A stretch of 64,000 nt of DNA, taken from contig NC_092363.1 of assembly GCF_030848805.1 (NCBI RefSeq), positions 23,561,828 to 23,625,827 on the forward strand, in the 5' to 3' direction. The stretch comes from Temnothorax longispinosus. Its lineage: Eukaryota > Arthropoda > Insecta > Hymenoptera > Formicidae. Within the stretch, counting starts at the first letter, position 1; every line of letters begins with the position of its first letter. A program made the translations under genes and the position numbers. A model generated the notes under the pieces. The model searched no databases. It was not told where the DNA came from and saw only the letters and a program-made list of their open reading frames with translations. Below are positions 11,785-24,152 of the stretch, in pieces.

Positions 11785-11902
11785 ATGTCTATTTCTACCA
11801 ATGCGGATTAACTTTAATCTCGGTTTAACCTGCCTTTTATTCTTTATAAAGCTCTAGAAAAAGATAAAAGACAAGTTAATCCGCATTGATGGAAATGGAC
11901 AT
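11785..11902. mobile_element. Hairpin MITE, GGATTAA family (copy 1)
   Basis: About 118 bp that folds on itself: the left begins ATGTCTATTTCTACCAATGC and the right end is its inverted partner (GCATTGATGGAAATGGACAT). Inner parts contain TTTAATCTCGGTTTAACC. The same design and motifs recur at 44937-45072. No coding capacity; family not identified. Confidence 0.65.
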
Positions 11903-12724
11903 AAGTCAGAAGAAGAGAAAAAAATTGGATAAGACAGCCAAGTGATCTAGTGACCCGCGTTTAAAAAAATAGCTCCTTTTTATCACAAAAACATGGAAAA
12001 TATTAGAATACGCGTTACGAGGCTATACACATTTTAATAATAGAGTTATACGCTAACGTGTATAATTCGTGCCCCTCTAATAGGACGGAATTGATAACGT
12101 TGGGAGGGTGGGACAGAGTCCGTCGACCTTCGAGAGTTAAAATTCATCGTCATCATATATTTTTAACCCGCTGCAATCGTGCGTGAGGCAAACATCGTGT
12201 GCAACGCGTATTCCGTACTCTACATATTCATACGTCCTCTCTCTTTCTCTCTCTCGTATATATACTATCGACACAATTTTTACTAACCTTTCTATTATCT
12301 TATGTACGCGTTACCAATGGGCGGATTTAAATTTAGCGTTTCTGCGTCTATCTATAACATTTCCCGAGCCCTATACCATGTACATTTGAGGAAGACCGGG
12401 CATTACACACGTGCGTAACTTCCCAAGGTAATTTTTGCTCCCCTTCGCTGCATCGCAATATAGTTATTTGGCAGCCACGTGTTATTTCGTGCGCCGTTGT
12501 TTGCGGAGGGCTGAGGGCAGATATCCTATTACCCGTGTCGCTCGAGTGATCGCAAATTTCCACCGGAATACTAGGATTTCTTGGGCGACAATTGGACCGC
12601 GTTATGCAACATTACGACGAGCTACATTCGGGGGGAATTGGACTTGATTGGCTTGATGAAAACAGCCGCTTTACGAAATCTCCATTCTTAATCTCATCAT
12701 TTCTACTCTCTGGCAGCAAATGTT

Positions 12725-12727
<3 letters not shown>

Positions 12728-12768
<41 letters not shown>
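12728..12768. repeat. TA microsatellite
   Basis: An uninterrupted run of about 20 TA units. Translations reading Ile-Tyr repeats on both strands are artefacts. Confidence 0.9.
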
Positions 12769-12772
<4 letters not shown>

Positions 12773-13750
12773 TGATTATTAATCATAATTAATAGTAAAA
12801 TAGAGAAATATATATATATACATATTTGCGTCCTATTTAATTCTCGATCAAAATTGCGATGTAAAATGTCGAATTGCAATGGCATTAACGTTGATATTAA
12901 CGTCTAAAGTATTTCACGAGAAAACATAGAGCTAAAGTAGGCACTTTCTGTAACAAACTGTGCTAATAGATACAGATAAAAGGCAAGACAGAAATACTAC
13001 AACGGCATAGTGTTACTCGAGTTACTTTCTCGACTTTTGAATGAAGTTTATATCGCATTAAAAATCTAACAAATTGTAACGCGTTCGTCACGAGGAACAG
13101 AGATAGATTTAAGCTCGAAATATATTGACACAAAATTGTAAAATAAATGATTAATATTGAGAATGTGGTAATTTGTGCAAATATATTACATAGTATATTA
13201 CATAGTACATTAAATTCTCTTTCAAATGACACTTAAGCGGAGCAAGCCAGAGAAAAGCGTAAAGATAAATCATGGAAAAATATTGTGCGCCATAAAAGTA
13301 GCTATCTAGAGTATACCATGCTAAAAATTCGATCAAATTGTTGTTGCAATGAAGATAACATTTTAACACTAAATGAACCAAACAGGAGAAAATTGGATAT
13401 CAATAAGAAATGGCTGAGAAAATCAGAAAATCGTTTAACGCAATTTGACTGCCATCGCTTCAACGTTAATCTTTCCCAACTAATCAAGGAGGTTTTAGGA
13501 GATGAGAATTTTTTTGTTAGATGTAGAGCTCCTTTTGGATTCGGAGCAGGAGAGAAGACCAGGACAATTCCTGAAATGGTCAACAAATGTCAAAGACACG
13601 AGAGTGAAAAGAACATTAGGAGTTTTATCCGAATTGTCGTACCGGAAGCTACCGATTTCCCTCAAACGATCCTAGCGAGTCGCGCACCAGAGCGCCCATA
13701 GAGAAATTCCACCACCGGAAACGCGCACGTATATATCCCTTTACGAGGAA

Positions 13751-14600
13751 GACATGGGCGAGGGACATCCTGGCGAGAGGAAGGACGACACGGGGAGCGC
13801 AGACAGGAGCAGGGAACGAAATCGGCCGGGATACTTACTAAGACCGAAGGGCTCCCAATGGCAGGGGCGTCTCGGCGTGTCTCTCCGTCGGGGTGGCTTT
13901 GGAACGTCTGCCCTCGGAGTCCTCCCCGCCACCGGGTCCGCCGCGGCGCCCTCTCTCACCGTCACGGCGGCGGTGGCGGCGGCGGCGGTGGCAGCGGCGG
14001 CGGCGGCGGTGGCGGCGACGACGGTTTCGCCGCGGAAGGCGCGGCAGGGCGCAGCCGCGGCCGCCAGAATCCAGGGATTGGCGGCGGTGAGGCCGTGCGT
14101 CAGCCCCCAAACCCTCCACCATCGACTGTACGGCACCCTCCGCCGCATCCTCCTCGGGGAGGGGAAGGGTGGACGGCGGAGAGGAGCGGCGCGGAAGAGG
14201 GCGCAGGCGGGGGGAGGGAGGGCGAGACCAGGTATAACGACGACGGTCGATGCTGCGCGGTATTTCTGGCGTCAGGTCGATATCAGGCCTCACCTGTGTG
14301 CGAGGCGCGCTATGGGCTGCCTGCCTGCCTGCCTGCCTGCCACCCCGCTCCGAGGGTCGAAGGGGTTCTCGAACATGCCCTGCTCGTTTCTCCCCCCGGC
14401 CAGTGGCTCTTCAACCGGCGGATCGTCAACCCTCTCGCGTGCCTACCTGAGGCCGCCACCTGAACGCCGCGCGCCGTGCGAGTGAGGGTAAAAGGTGAAA
14501 TTGCGAGACCCTGCCTCGAGTGGCGGCTCGACCGTGAGTGTGGCGCGTTCAGTTTTCCAGGAGACATCGCCATCCACGTTCTTCTTCCTTTTCGTCTTCG
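13751..14600. other. GC-rich island with minus-strand splice donors
   Basis: Strongly G+C- and CpG-rich, with a GGC/GGT trinucleotide tract (13961-14030) and four CCTGC/TGCC repeats (14319-14342). All frames are open for long distances because of composition, so open length means little. On the minus strand there are two strong 5' splice sites: CACACAG|GTGAGG (exon end 14294) and TCTTA|GTAAGTAT (exon end 13839). This would suit a promoter and leader exons for the VAChT/ChAT unit on the same strand, but no TATA or coding exon could be fixed. Confidence 0.3.
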
Positions 14601-15864
14601 TTCACCTAGCCGGGCTCAGGGGGATTACCGATCGTTTGCCGGCACTTGACGCGCTCTAACGCGCGCTGGTGAATGTCAGGCCGGCATCGGCCACAGGATA
14701 ATGGCCGCGGGCGGAATTTCGACGCTCCGTTACGCGTCAGTCGGCATTCGCTCGTCACCGTCTGATCGCGAAGTTGACCAAATAATATTCGGTTTTGTTC
14801 GCATCTGTTTATTCTTAGCGAAATTGTAACTTACGACTGTAAATTTGCCTGCAAATTTCCTTAATCGCATAGTAGATTAATATTATAGTAACACTGAACC
14901 TGAAATAAATTGATATTGAATGCAGCATTAAAGTCTCAGAGGACGCTGCTCTTTTCCTCTCGATATAAAACAGACATCTTCGATGTCTGTTGATATAAAA
15001 CGCTGACGGCGGACACGGCAAAGTAATAACAGATCGAAGCTTTTTTTCTCTGTTCCTGTCGATGCGCAACATCAAAAGAATATCGTAAAATTAAATTAAA
15101 TTAACAATTATCCTCAATTTTCATGTTGCGCAGAACGCAGAGAGAACCCGGCAAAGTCAATGCTAATCACGTTGGAGCTTACTCTCCCTTTTTCGCGTCG
15201 GTGAGAATAAACGTTGAAAGGACACGACGAAGTCAATGGCAGCCAGGTTAGCTGCGCACGAGCGGGTTGAGGATCAGTAATGTTCGAAGGGGGATGCGGG
15301 AGGTCAAAAGTCGGGTGACCGAGGCGCTGCGTAACAGGTTCGCGCTGATGCCGTAGCTGATCGCTCGACTCCTGCGTAAAGCCGATAGATATAAGGTCAA
15401 AGGTATTTTTATATCGGTCGCTAGCAAAAACGAGCGCGCGTTACTTGATACGCTATCAAAAGCTTCATGTTTCACAATTGCTTACATATTTAATAAGCTT
15501 ACATTGTTACATTTAATATTTGAAAAGATTGCTCGGATTTTCACGAGCACAACGTCTAGTCTCGTTTACATTTTTTTTAATTTTTATCAAAGTCTTTCAG
15601 GACTGTTCGTGTGAAACTCCCGCGCTGAAAGAATTCGCTGGTGTTTAGCAGAATTAGTTTGAAATTTATTGTAGAGAGATTATCCTTAGAAGTTTATTAA
15701 AAAGCTTTGCGTAAAAGTTAAGGAGAATTGCTGCATTGCCGCACTTGATAAATACTCGTATAAAAAGTACTTGAATAAGTGTAAAAAATTGTTTGCTTTT
15801 TAAATTTTATTGTATATTGTTATTGCATAAGTATTCATGAGCGTAGTACGATTTTATAATTGTA
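14601..15864. other. Gene-free stretch
   Basis: Unique-looking DNA, GC-rich to about 14770, then A+T-rich. I see no supported exon or repeat. Confidence 0.4.
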
Positions 15865-16083
15865 CACTAAAAACAAAATTTTTTTGCATTTTAGTAAACA
15901 TTAGTTTGCATACAATGGTGACTCCATTTACTAAAATGAAGAAAATTTTCCTTTTTATTAGTACATGTGTATTCACTGAGAAAAAAATTTACTAATAAAA
16001 AGAAAATTTTTCTTAATTTTAGTAAATGGAGTCACAGTTGCAAACTAATATTTACTAAAATGCAGAAAATTTTTTTCTCAGTG
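15865..16083. mobile_element. CACT-ended foldback MITE
   Basis: About 219 bp, almost wholly self-complementary. The left starts CACTAAAAACAAAATTTTTT and the right ends TTTTTTTCTCAGTG; matching inner blocks are GCATTTTAGTAAACATTAG versus its inverse near 16040, and GTGACTCCATTTACTAAAAT versus its inverse near 16015. The centre (15976 onward) itself has CACTGAGAAAAAAATTTACT. No coding capacity. Confidence 0.65.
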
Positions 16084-17017
16084 TGGGTAAAATTTATTAA
16101 TATTACAATTAGCAGAAGAGAATCTTTTTAATAATTTCCAACAAGAATGCATTTAAGCGAGTTTTCTCTTTGGAGGAAATGCTGCTCTATGCGCGTCCGT
16201 TGAAGTTTCCAATGTTGAATACGAAGCTACAAAGCTTAAGAGTTTTTAGGAGTCTACAAGTTGTACAATGGAACAAGTAACACTATCTATTATTATTATA
16301 TCTTAGCCATCACTTAAGTTAAAGCTGACTCCTTCACATTTTTTTCAACCGCAGTCAACCGCAAAATCTCGGGAACAACTTTAAATAAGTAACGAGATAG
16401 TTAAACATGAAGTTATTTTTCATTTTGTAAATCTTGAAATCAGCGACGTGGCAAGTTTTACAACTTTCGAAAATGTGTTTCGCGCCGCGCCGTGCGAAAC
16501 GTAACAAATGTAAAATAATTATAAATTACGTAGAAAATATTTAAAAAGTGATTACAGAATTTGTGACGAGGTTGTTCAGTGTCGCAGTCAGAAAAATTAC
16601 AGACAGCTGATAGTTATGAAAACTTGCAGGGGGTTGATATTACTACGTTGACGGTACTCCACCCTTAGCCTACGACGCCCTTCGTGTTACGTAGCAGGCG
16701 TCATTGTTTGCGAACGAGATCGAACGTTAAATTAAGACTGTTCCTGACATCGGGCTGGTACGCCCGTGTCACTCGCTCGATTCATCTGATGGCATTACCA
16801 GACGATCACGCGTTACGTCGCGTGATTATGAGCGATGGGGCAATTGGCGAATGTATTAATAAACGAAGAGGCGGGTTTCCTCTTTTACGTTCTCTCTAAA
16901 GGCTATTATTTTGCGAAAGGTAATTTATATGGAATACCCATCATGCTCAGAGAACCTATTTCTATAATTCCTTTTCCAAACAAGTTTATGATAACGATTG
17001 TATTACGCTTTAATTTC
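16084..17017. other. Gene-free stretch
   Basis: A+T-rich DNA with no exon, RNA gene or repeat that I can support. Confidence 0.4.
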
Positions 17018-17108
17018 CCCAGGTAGCAGGATGACGTCTGAATGACGTACTGCAGAGACGTCTTTAGACGTTATTAATACGTCATTTGACGTCACTCTGT
17101 TACCTGGG
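17018..17108. mobile_element. Miniature inverted-repeat element packed with GACGT cores
   Basis: A roughly 90-bp palindromic unit. The left end is CCCAGGTAGCAGGATGACGT and the reverse complement of the right end is CCCAGGTAACAGAGTGACGT. Between them are several GACGT/ACGTC cores, including a perfect TGACGTCA at 17087-17094. Too short to code; mobilised, if at all, by proteins from elsewhere. Confidence 0.55.
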
Positions 17109-17146
17109 TTAAGTAATCAATGAATTTGTTAATTAATGAGGACAAT

Positions 17147-18257
17147 AGAGATGTGCGAATCAAAGATCCTTTATGTCGAATTGAATCAAATTGAATTTTA
17201 TTTCCTCTTTCAAATTTGAATCAAAAATTTTATTCGAATTGAAGCGAATCGAATATTTTCGAGTCGAATTGTTGAAATATAATTTTTAATTAACAATATA
17301 ATTATTAATTAAAGTAATTTAAATCGACCGTGACTGGCAATATATAACGTCTTTTCGATATAAACATTGAAAAACTGTGAGCCAACTTGGTTTGTCGGAT
17401 TCACATGGCTCCGAAAAAGTGCTGTGTGAATCCGACAAACCAAGTTGGCTCACAGTTTTTCAATGTTCATATCGAAAAGACGTTATATATTGCCAGTCAC
17501 GGTCGATTTAAATTACTTTAATTGTTATTCTATATACTGGAGAAAGAAATTTATTATTCTGTTTAATATAATTATTATTAGATTGAATTTTAACACGTAG
17601 ATAATATATTAATGTAGCAAAATTATCTTGATCATACAACACAAATTCTTTTTAAAGCAAAAGACATATTTAAATATTTAATATAAAATTAATAAAATAT
17701 ATTTTATTGAATGTCGCAGTAACAATTATATACATGTCGCAAAAACATTTCATACAATTCCAATTACATACATAGAAATTAAAATAAAATAATATAGTTT
17801 ATTTTATTATCAATACAATAGCTATTTTTTAACGCATATTCAAGCTTTTACTTATAATTTGATAGGGTCACAGGGCATGTAAAATATTAGAAATAAACTT
17901 TTTAATTGCTACTTAGCTGCTCATGTCAGTGAGCGGTTATAATACTGAATGCACTCACTGAAAAACCTATTAACGTACTTTTGCTTATTAATGGGAAATA
18001 TGATTTTTTATCAAGAGACACGGTAGTGTCTCGCGCCAAGTATACGCGAAGCGAGACCGCACCGTGACTCTTTTACGCGAACGCACGAGTTGCGAGTACT
18101 CGAGATAAAATTGACAACGTATATGATTCGTATTCGATCTATCTAGGTTCGAAATTTTCGAATAGTTTGGATTCAAATCATAAAAATTTGAATTTGAATC
18201 GAATCGGGTGATATTCGATTCGATTCGATTCGTATTCGAATAGCGTTGCACATCTCT
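17147..18257. mobile_element. GAATCGAAT-rich inverted-repeat element, copy 1 (with nested insertions)
   Basis: Ends AGAGATGTGCGAATC and GCACATCTCT are inverted partners. The subterminal regions are runs of TCGAATTGAATC-type repeats. It matches the element at 20163-20855 along most of that length (for example TTGAATTTTAACACGTAGA and TGAGCGGTTATAATACTGAA in both). Relative to that copy it has two insertions: a 257-bp piece at 17308-17564 and about 96 bp near 18010-18105. No transposase frame. Class unknown; target duplication not resolved. Confidence 0.7.
17307..17523. repeat. Near-perfect hairpin with 99-bp arms
   Basis: Positions 17307-17405 and 17425-17523 are reverse complements with a single mismatch that I can find (ATATAAACATT against ATATGAACATT), separated by a 19-base loop. 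The arms contain CCGTGACTGGCAATATATAA and GTGAGCCAACTTGGTTTGTC. It forms most of a 257-bp insertion flanked on both sides by AATATAATTATTA. Confidence 0.85.
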
Positions 18258-18728
18258 GAAGGGCAGCGAGGCTAAAACATAATTTTTCTTTCCTTCACAT
18301 CGGCGTGATATACGACCTATTAAAAAATATACCATTTTTTTGCATTTTGTTCCGTTGTATTGCGTCGTATTTTATTTTTTACACGCTTCCATTTTTGTCG
18401 CATCGCAACCGCGTGCCGCTAAATACCTGGCTCGCGTGTCTTTTCGTTCAGGACCGGAATAGATATCGATCAGCCAGTCCAGCTGTTGACCCAGCAACGG
18501 GACAACATTTACACGGGCAAGTTCGTACACGAGAGAGAGAGGACAACGCTCGCGTTTGTATTCGCGTTGTAACCGCGTGAGAGGACCCGTCATTGTTTTT
18601 CCCGTCACCGTCGTCGACTTTCGCACGGCCGCGACTTCAATTCTGCGGCTCAAGCCGTAGGTATTATCCATCGACGGACGAATGCTGAAATAAACGACCC
18701 GCAGCTGATCGTCCTGTTAACGCTCCTC

Positions 18729-18795
<67 letters not shown>

Positions 18796-20162
18796 GCGCG
18801 CGGTTTATCTGACAGCTCCGCTTTTCCGAATTGGAACGACTAGGGATCGGCGGTCACGACTCGCCTCGCGATTCGAGGACTCGTTTCTGCGACCGCGGCG
18901 CGGCGTGAGAACGGCGACAGGACAGGACACACGCGTACCGTCCAGGACAGACAGGACATTGTAAGATGCCGCGGTCCGTGACAGCTCGGATGGCTTAACC
19001 GATATTTAACATTCCGCCGCTGTTGCGTAACATAAATTGCATTGAAAAATAAATTGAATCCCGTTGTGTAAGCAGCCATCTCTTCGGCGTTTTATTATAA
19101 TAAGCGTATTGTGAGATATCTTCTTTAACATTTAGCAATGTGGTACGTCTCACATACTTGCTCTATAACTGTGTAATGGCTAGTATAAAGAGCCATATTA
19201 ATTTGAAATAAAAAGAAAAGCGCACTCGTATTATTTGATGTGTTGAATATAATTTCAAAAGAATACGCAAATATTTTATTGTCAACGTTCCTGCGGTACG
19301 AATAAAAAAGTGTTACGCAGATTTGCATTATTTTGTAGCGAAAATTCATCGTGGCTTGCGCAATTCTCGCTGAATTTCGAAATCGGAGAAAGAACAAACG
19401 CGACTCGCGCGTATACGTCGCAATATCGAGATGGTCCCTGATGAAGCATTGAGGCCACGTACATACAGTTCGCGCACTATTGTTCAAAGGAGACGAATCG
19501 CGAGGTAAAACGGTCGACGACGAAGCCGGCGACTAATTAACGTAAAGTATTCGCACTTTGTTTAGATAACGCTATTGACATCGCTGACATTCAGATAACG
19601 CTTCCATATGACGATGAAAGCTGTTATTTTATTCAAGCTCTAATGGGTCTCTACGATTTATCGCGTTCATCGCGTCGCGCTAATGAATTAGTCCTTGCTG
19701 TCTCTCGGCTCTAATTATAACGCTTCTGCCTTTTACAAGGTGATACAAATAGACAAAAGAAATACTTGTATCATACGATCGCGAGCGTGTAGATATCAGC
19801 TTTTTATACCGTTGAAAGAGCGCAGGTCATTTATCAATTACTATAATTTTGCGATGTTGAGATCTTCATGCGCGTTACCCAAGTCATTATTGTATTTTTA
19901 ACGAGCGGCTGTTTAGGTAGCTTGGAAACGCCGTGTTGTAAGCTAGCGAACTTCCTCGCAACGTCTTATATATATATAGGCGACGCGTAATTACGCAGCG
20001 CGTACGTGAATGCGTGACGAGTCACGTCCAAAGTTGCGTAAACGCCTCCGCGCGCGATCCTGGCGCGGAGAAAGAACGGGAGATAAAACGAGGAGTTCGC
20101 GAATGAGTCGAACGATATTAGTGGGTCGCCGTTATTGCATTATGTATTGAGTCGTGCATTAA
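18258..20162. other. Gene-free stretch with a GA microsatellite
   Basis: No supported exon. Contains the GA run at 18728-18794. CpG-rich parts (18780-19000) are open in several frames without protein character. Confidence 0.4.
18728..18794. repeat. GA microsatellite
   Basis: About 33 GA units with one AA interruption near 18741. Confidence 0.9.
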
Positions 20163-20855
20163 GGAGATGTGCGAATCAAGGATTTTTGATGTCGAATTGA
20201 ATCGAATTTTATTTGCTCTTTCGAATTCGAATTGAAGCGAATCGAATCATGGAAATATAATTTTTAATTAACAATATAATTATTATTGGATTGAATTTTA
20301 ACACGTAGAGACGTAGACAATAAGATAATATTTTAATGTAGAAAAATAATCTTGATTATAAATATAATATAAATTCTTTTTAAAGCAAAAAAACACATTC
20401 TAATATTTAATATGAAATTAATAAAATATACTTTATTTAATGCCGCAGTAAAACTAAAACAATTAGGCGAAAAATCATAGATAAATTATTAAAATACTGT
20501 TATAATATCCAATAACATTATTTAATTACATACTTAGAAATTAAAGTAAAATAATAGATATAGTTTATTTTATTAGATATCAATACTCATAGCTTACTAT
20601 TTTTTTACGCATATTCAAACTTTTACTTATAATTTGATAGAGTTTCAGTACATGTCAAAAATTAGAAAAGAACTTTTTGACTGCTGCTTAGCTACTCAGT
20701 GAGCGGTTATAATACTGAATGCACCTATTAACATGATCGTATTTGCTTATTAACGGGAAATATGATTTTATAAAATTGACAATGTACATGATTCGTATTC
20801 GATCCATCTAGATTCAAAATTTTCGAATCATAGAAATTTAAGTTCGCACATCTCC
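20163..20855. mobile_element. GAATCGAAT-rich inverted-repeat element, copy 2
   Basis: Ends GGAGATGTGCGAATCAA and TTCGCACATCTCC are inverted partners. Collinear with 17147-18257 but lacking its two insertions, so it serves as the empty-site reference. Non-coding. Confidence 0.7.
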
Positions 20856-22077
20856 ATCCGAAAACATACATTTTAATATGATTTCGCAGAAATATGGAAA
20901 TGATTATATTATGTAGATATATAGGTATTGAAATTATTATATCGTATTGATGATCTATATTGATATATGCAGAGATGCGAAGGAGGAAATGTAAGAGAGA
21001 TATGGAAATATGGATGCGCACAGAGAGATGTCAGAATATTCAAATACAATATATCAAGCTGCAGACACGGAGAATCCCTTCTCGGGTAACGTACGCGTCT
21101 ACCAGGTAGAAATTCCGCGGCGGCATAAAGAGAGACTCGCGTCTCCCGGACGCGCTTGTTCGTAATTACGAAAATGCGTGTACGTGCGTACGGGACGCGG
21201 CACGTTCCAGGTCGCGGAGCTCGGCGGCGAACGAGGAAAAGAAGGAAGAGGAGGAGAGAACGCGCGCGCGCGAGGTGGTTGCGACTTGCGGCCCGCGGGG
21301 AGGAGAAAGAAAGTATCCGATGAGGAAGAGTCGACGAGCGGAATATCAAGCGAACGGCCCGTGTAATTCGGTTCCGTACGATCGAATTCACCGGCTCCTG
21401 GGCCGACGCGGCGACGGGGAGCGGCCGGGCGCGCCAAATCTCTCGCAAAATCTCGTTAGAGAGACAAAAGAGTCGCAGGAAATAAAATCCTACCGGATTT
21501 CAGCAACCGCGTGCGCGGCATAACGGCCACGTATTGTGCAAGCGGCGTCTCTCTGTAAGTGTTCCCCGGTTCATAATACCTCTCCCCTGCCGAGGGGGCG
21601 ACACGTTGGCACATTTAGAAGAGAGAAAGAAAACGCGGTCCGTGGCGAGCGAATTTTTCATCTTCGAGCTTAAAAATGGGATTTTCGAGAACAAAGTTTG
21701 CCAGAAAATTTATAATAAATCTTTTTACGTAAGACGATGTTGAAGGAGAAGGAGCGTTCAATCACAGTGTGTTTGCTGAGAAGATAACGCGATCGACGCT
21801 AACAATAAGGGTCACTAGATAGAAAATGACACGGGATGCGTTCTGTATACGAAGAATAAAACGAATGATATTTTCTAATACAAGTTTCCGAGGCCGTCGG
21901 TTCTCGCAGATTCAACTTTGTTAGCGGGGTCGAGCGAAATTTATATTTCTCTGCCGTACGAACGCGCAACGAAAGTTATACATCATCATGGCGCATGAAG
22001 AACGTTTAATCTCCGTGATTCAGCTCGTTAGAGGCGGATTGCCCGTTAGACGCGGCTGGGCTCTCGGCTGCTGTTTA
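20856..22077. other. Gene-free stretch, partly GC-rich
   Basis: A GC- and CpG-rich pocket at about 21080-21620 is open in several frames on both strands with Arg/Ser/Pro-rich translations typical of shadows. No splice-supported exon is seen. Confidence 0.35.
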
Positions 22078-22285
22078 AAGCCGGTTCTACAATAAGTCGC
22101 AAACGATGGCAAGTTGCTAGTTGAAAAGTGTTAATTTTGATTGCCGAGTGCCACAGTTACTGTCGCCAAAAAAGTTAAAAGTTCGCCAACTCTCTTTTGA
22201 CAACCGCAATTGACAAGCGCGACGTGGAAATAACACTTTTCAACTAGCAGTTGCTATCGTTTGCAACGTATTGTAGAACCGGCTT
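22078..22285. mobile_element. AGCCGGTTCTACAATA inverted-repeat MITE
   Basis: About 208 bp. Arms of roughly 54 bases begin GCCGGTTCTACAATAAGTCG on the left and, reverse-complemented, GCCGGTTCTACAATACGTTG on the right, both continuing to CTAGTTGAAAAGTGTTA. TTAA occurs at both borders, which fits a TTAA target, though one base is offset. Non-coding. Confidence 0.7.
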
Positions 22286-24152
22286 AATAGTTAAAAATGA
22301 GTTGCGTAACTCCGTTGCGGGTCGGGGAGGACCTTCGTTGCGATTTGCGCGAGCGTGGGCGAAGCGCGTCGTTTAGCATCGGGAGGTCCTCGCGAAACGG
22401 ACAGCTTGCAAGCACGTACCGGTCTCGGCGCCGGAGGATTGATGCACGTGCTAGTAAAATCCGACCGTGTCGCAAAGTGTTTGCTTTGCTCGCAGTGCGC
22501 CGCACCAGGTTTGCGACACGCGACGGCAGGCACCTGCCACCGGGAAGAAGAACGGCGAGGCCACAAAACGGAAGATCGGACCGCCCGAAGGAACGTCGCA
22601 TACGCTGAATCTCTGTTAGAGACGATTTATTATTAGACGTGACATTTCGACGGACGCGGCCACAATCTGGAAATGACAAACGCATGAATATCAAATTGAC
22701 GCAATATTTTTAGTTGCTCTTAATATGTTACACGGAAAGTCACGCGAAGAGACGCGATAGTGTCTCGTATCAAGTACACCCAACTCTCTTTTTACGCAGT
22801 AGATACGTTCTACGTGAAGAAGAAATCGCGTGATTTCGAAAAACGCGTAAAAAAATGGTGCTATTCAGGAAAGTTTTTTTTTCATGGTTTTTTCACTCGG
22901 TATGCATCTACCGTGTAAAAAGTGCTCGAATGTAGACCAACTACGTGATAAAAAAACCTTGTAATATGTGTTGCAAAAATCAAAAATTGAAAAAGATTAT
23001 GTTTTACTTCAGAGCCTGCTGATTAACTTTAAATGAAAAGTTACATATAGGTATGTAAATAACCAAACAAAATTTTATTTTATGACTTATTCGATTGTAT
23101 AGTCTGTCTAGAATATTACTCGCTTTTTCAACATGATGATATGGACGGATATGTGTTCGATTGAAAACTTATTATTAATTAATTATTAGAAATTAAAATA
23201 AATGTATATACATATACACAAAGAGATTACAAAAATTTTAGGAAAACCGCGTAAAAAAAACGTGGGAAGGAAAACCTCTTAAAAAGAGAGTTGTGTCTAC
23301 TTATTTTCATGTTGGAGAATCACGTTTCTATAGATCCTAAAATAAGTACATAAAAGCAAAATTTATTCAAAGAAAAAGATCTCGATGTTTCGGTAAAAGT
23401 TAAATTGATCCAGCATGAGGCGTTATTTTTATTTTGGAGAATTGCGTTTTTATTAATTTTAAAACAGAGATATATAAAAGCGAAAGTTATTTAAAGCAAA
23501 AGTTGCAATATTTCAGTAAACGCGTAAATTAATCCAACGTAAAGAGAGGACGATTCCTTCCATCCTTTCGCGAATAATCGGCGCCATGACGATAACGGAC
23601 GTTCCTATAGTCACCCGAAGATGTAACAGCGACGATCGGGTGTCTAGCTACATGCGCAAGAGACGACGTGCACCTGACATACACGAGGAACACTTATGGG
23701 AACCCGAAGTGAGGTAAGACTCGCGCAAGCGGACGGACGGAGCCAAGTGTGGGCGCAACTGAAGAATATAAATCGCGCAATAGGTCCGCCGGTCTCGTTC
23801 GTCCAGGTCGCGTTTCCGCAAAAGCGCGCGCGATTAAAAACTGGAACGCGAGTCCGCGAGTTCTTACCATGCATACGAAAGGAGAAGAGGGCACCCGAGT
23901 ATCCGAGGCGGAAAGAAAAAAACAGCGAGGCCGGTACACGATTATGCGTGAGAATGGCGAGCGAGACATTAAACTTCATCCTCTTTCCAACGGGAACGTG
24001 CCTCTCATCACTTTCCCTTTCTTTAAAAGGCCGTTAATCTTCTCCTCTGTGTCCTTCCTCTCCCTCTCTCTCTCGGAATCGTCATCTCACTTTCCTGTTT
24101 GACTACTCATACTCGTCTCTTAAAACGCGCTTCTCAGTTCAGTAAAATGATT
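22286..24152. other. Gene-free stretch with a possible degenerate inverted-repeat pair
   Basis: Sequence near 22769-22797 (AAGTACACCCAACTCTCTTT) has an inverted imperfect partner near 23278-23303, suggesting the ends of an old element of about 0.5 kb. Positions 22748-22770 also resemble the small insertion at 18012-18035 (AGAGAC-CG-TAGTGTCTCG). The CpG-rich parts (22300-22640, 23650-24000) are open in many frames, with no supported exon. Confidence 0.3.

Larger units (their letters stand above)
11637..13750. other. Gene-free stretch between candidate cholinergic 5' exons
   Basis: Contains a hairpin element (11785-11902) and a TA microsatellite (12728-12768). An open plus-strand frame from an ATG near 13318 to 13701 has no splice context or recognisable motif and overlaps an equally long antisense frame, so it is not called. 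Confidence 0.35.

Noticed and set aside
13318..13701. A 127-codon plus-strand frame
   Set aside because: No splice context, no recognisable motif, and an antisense frame of similar length; could be chance in A+T-rich DNA.
13754..14485. Overlapping 200-243-residue frames on both strands
   Set aside because: At least four frames are open at once because of GC content and GGC repeats, and none has a motif. Treated as a GC island.
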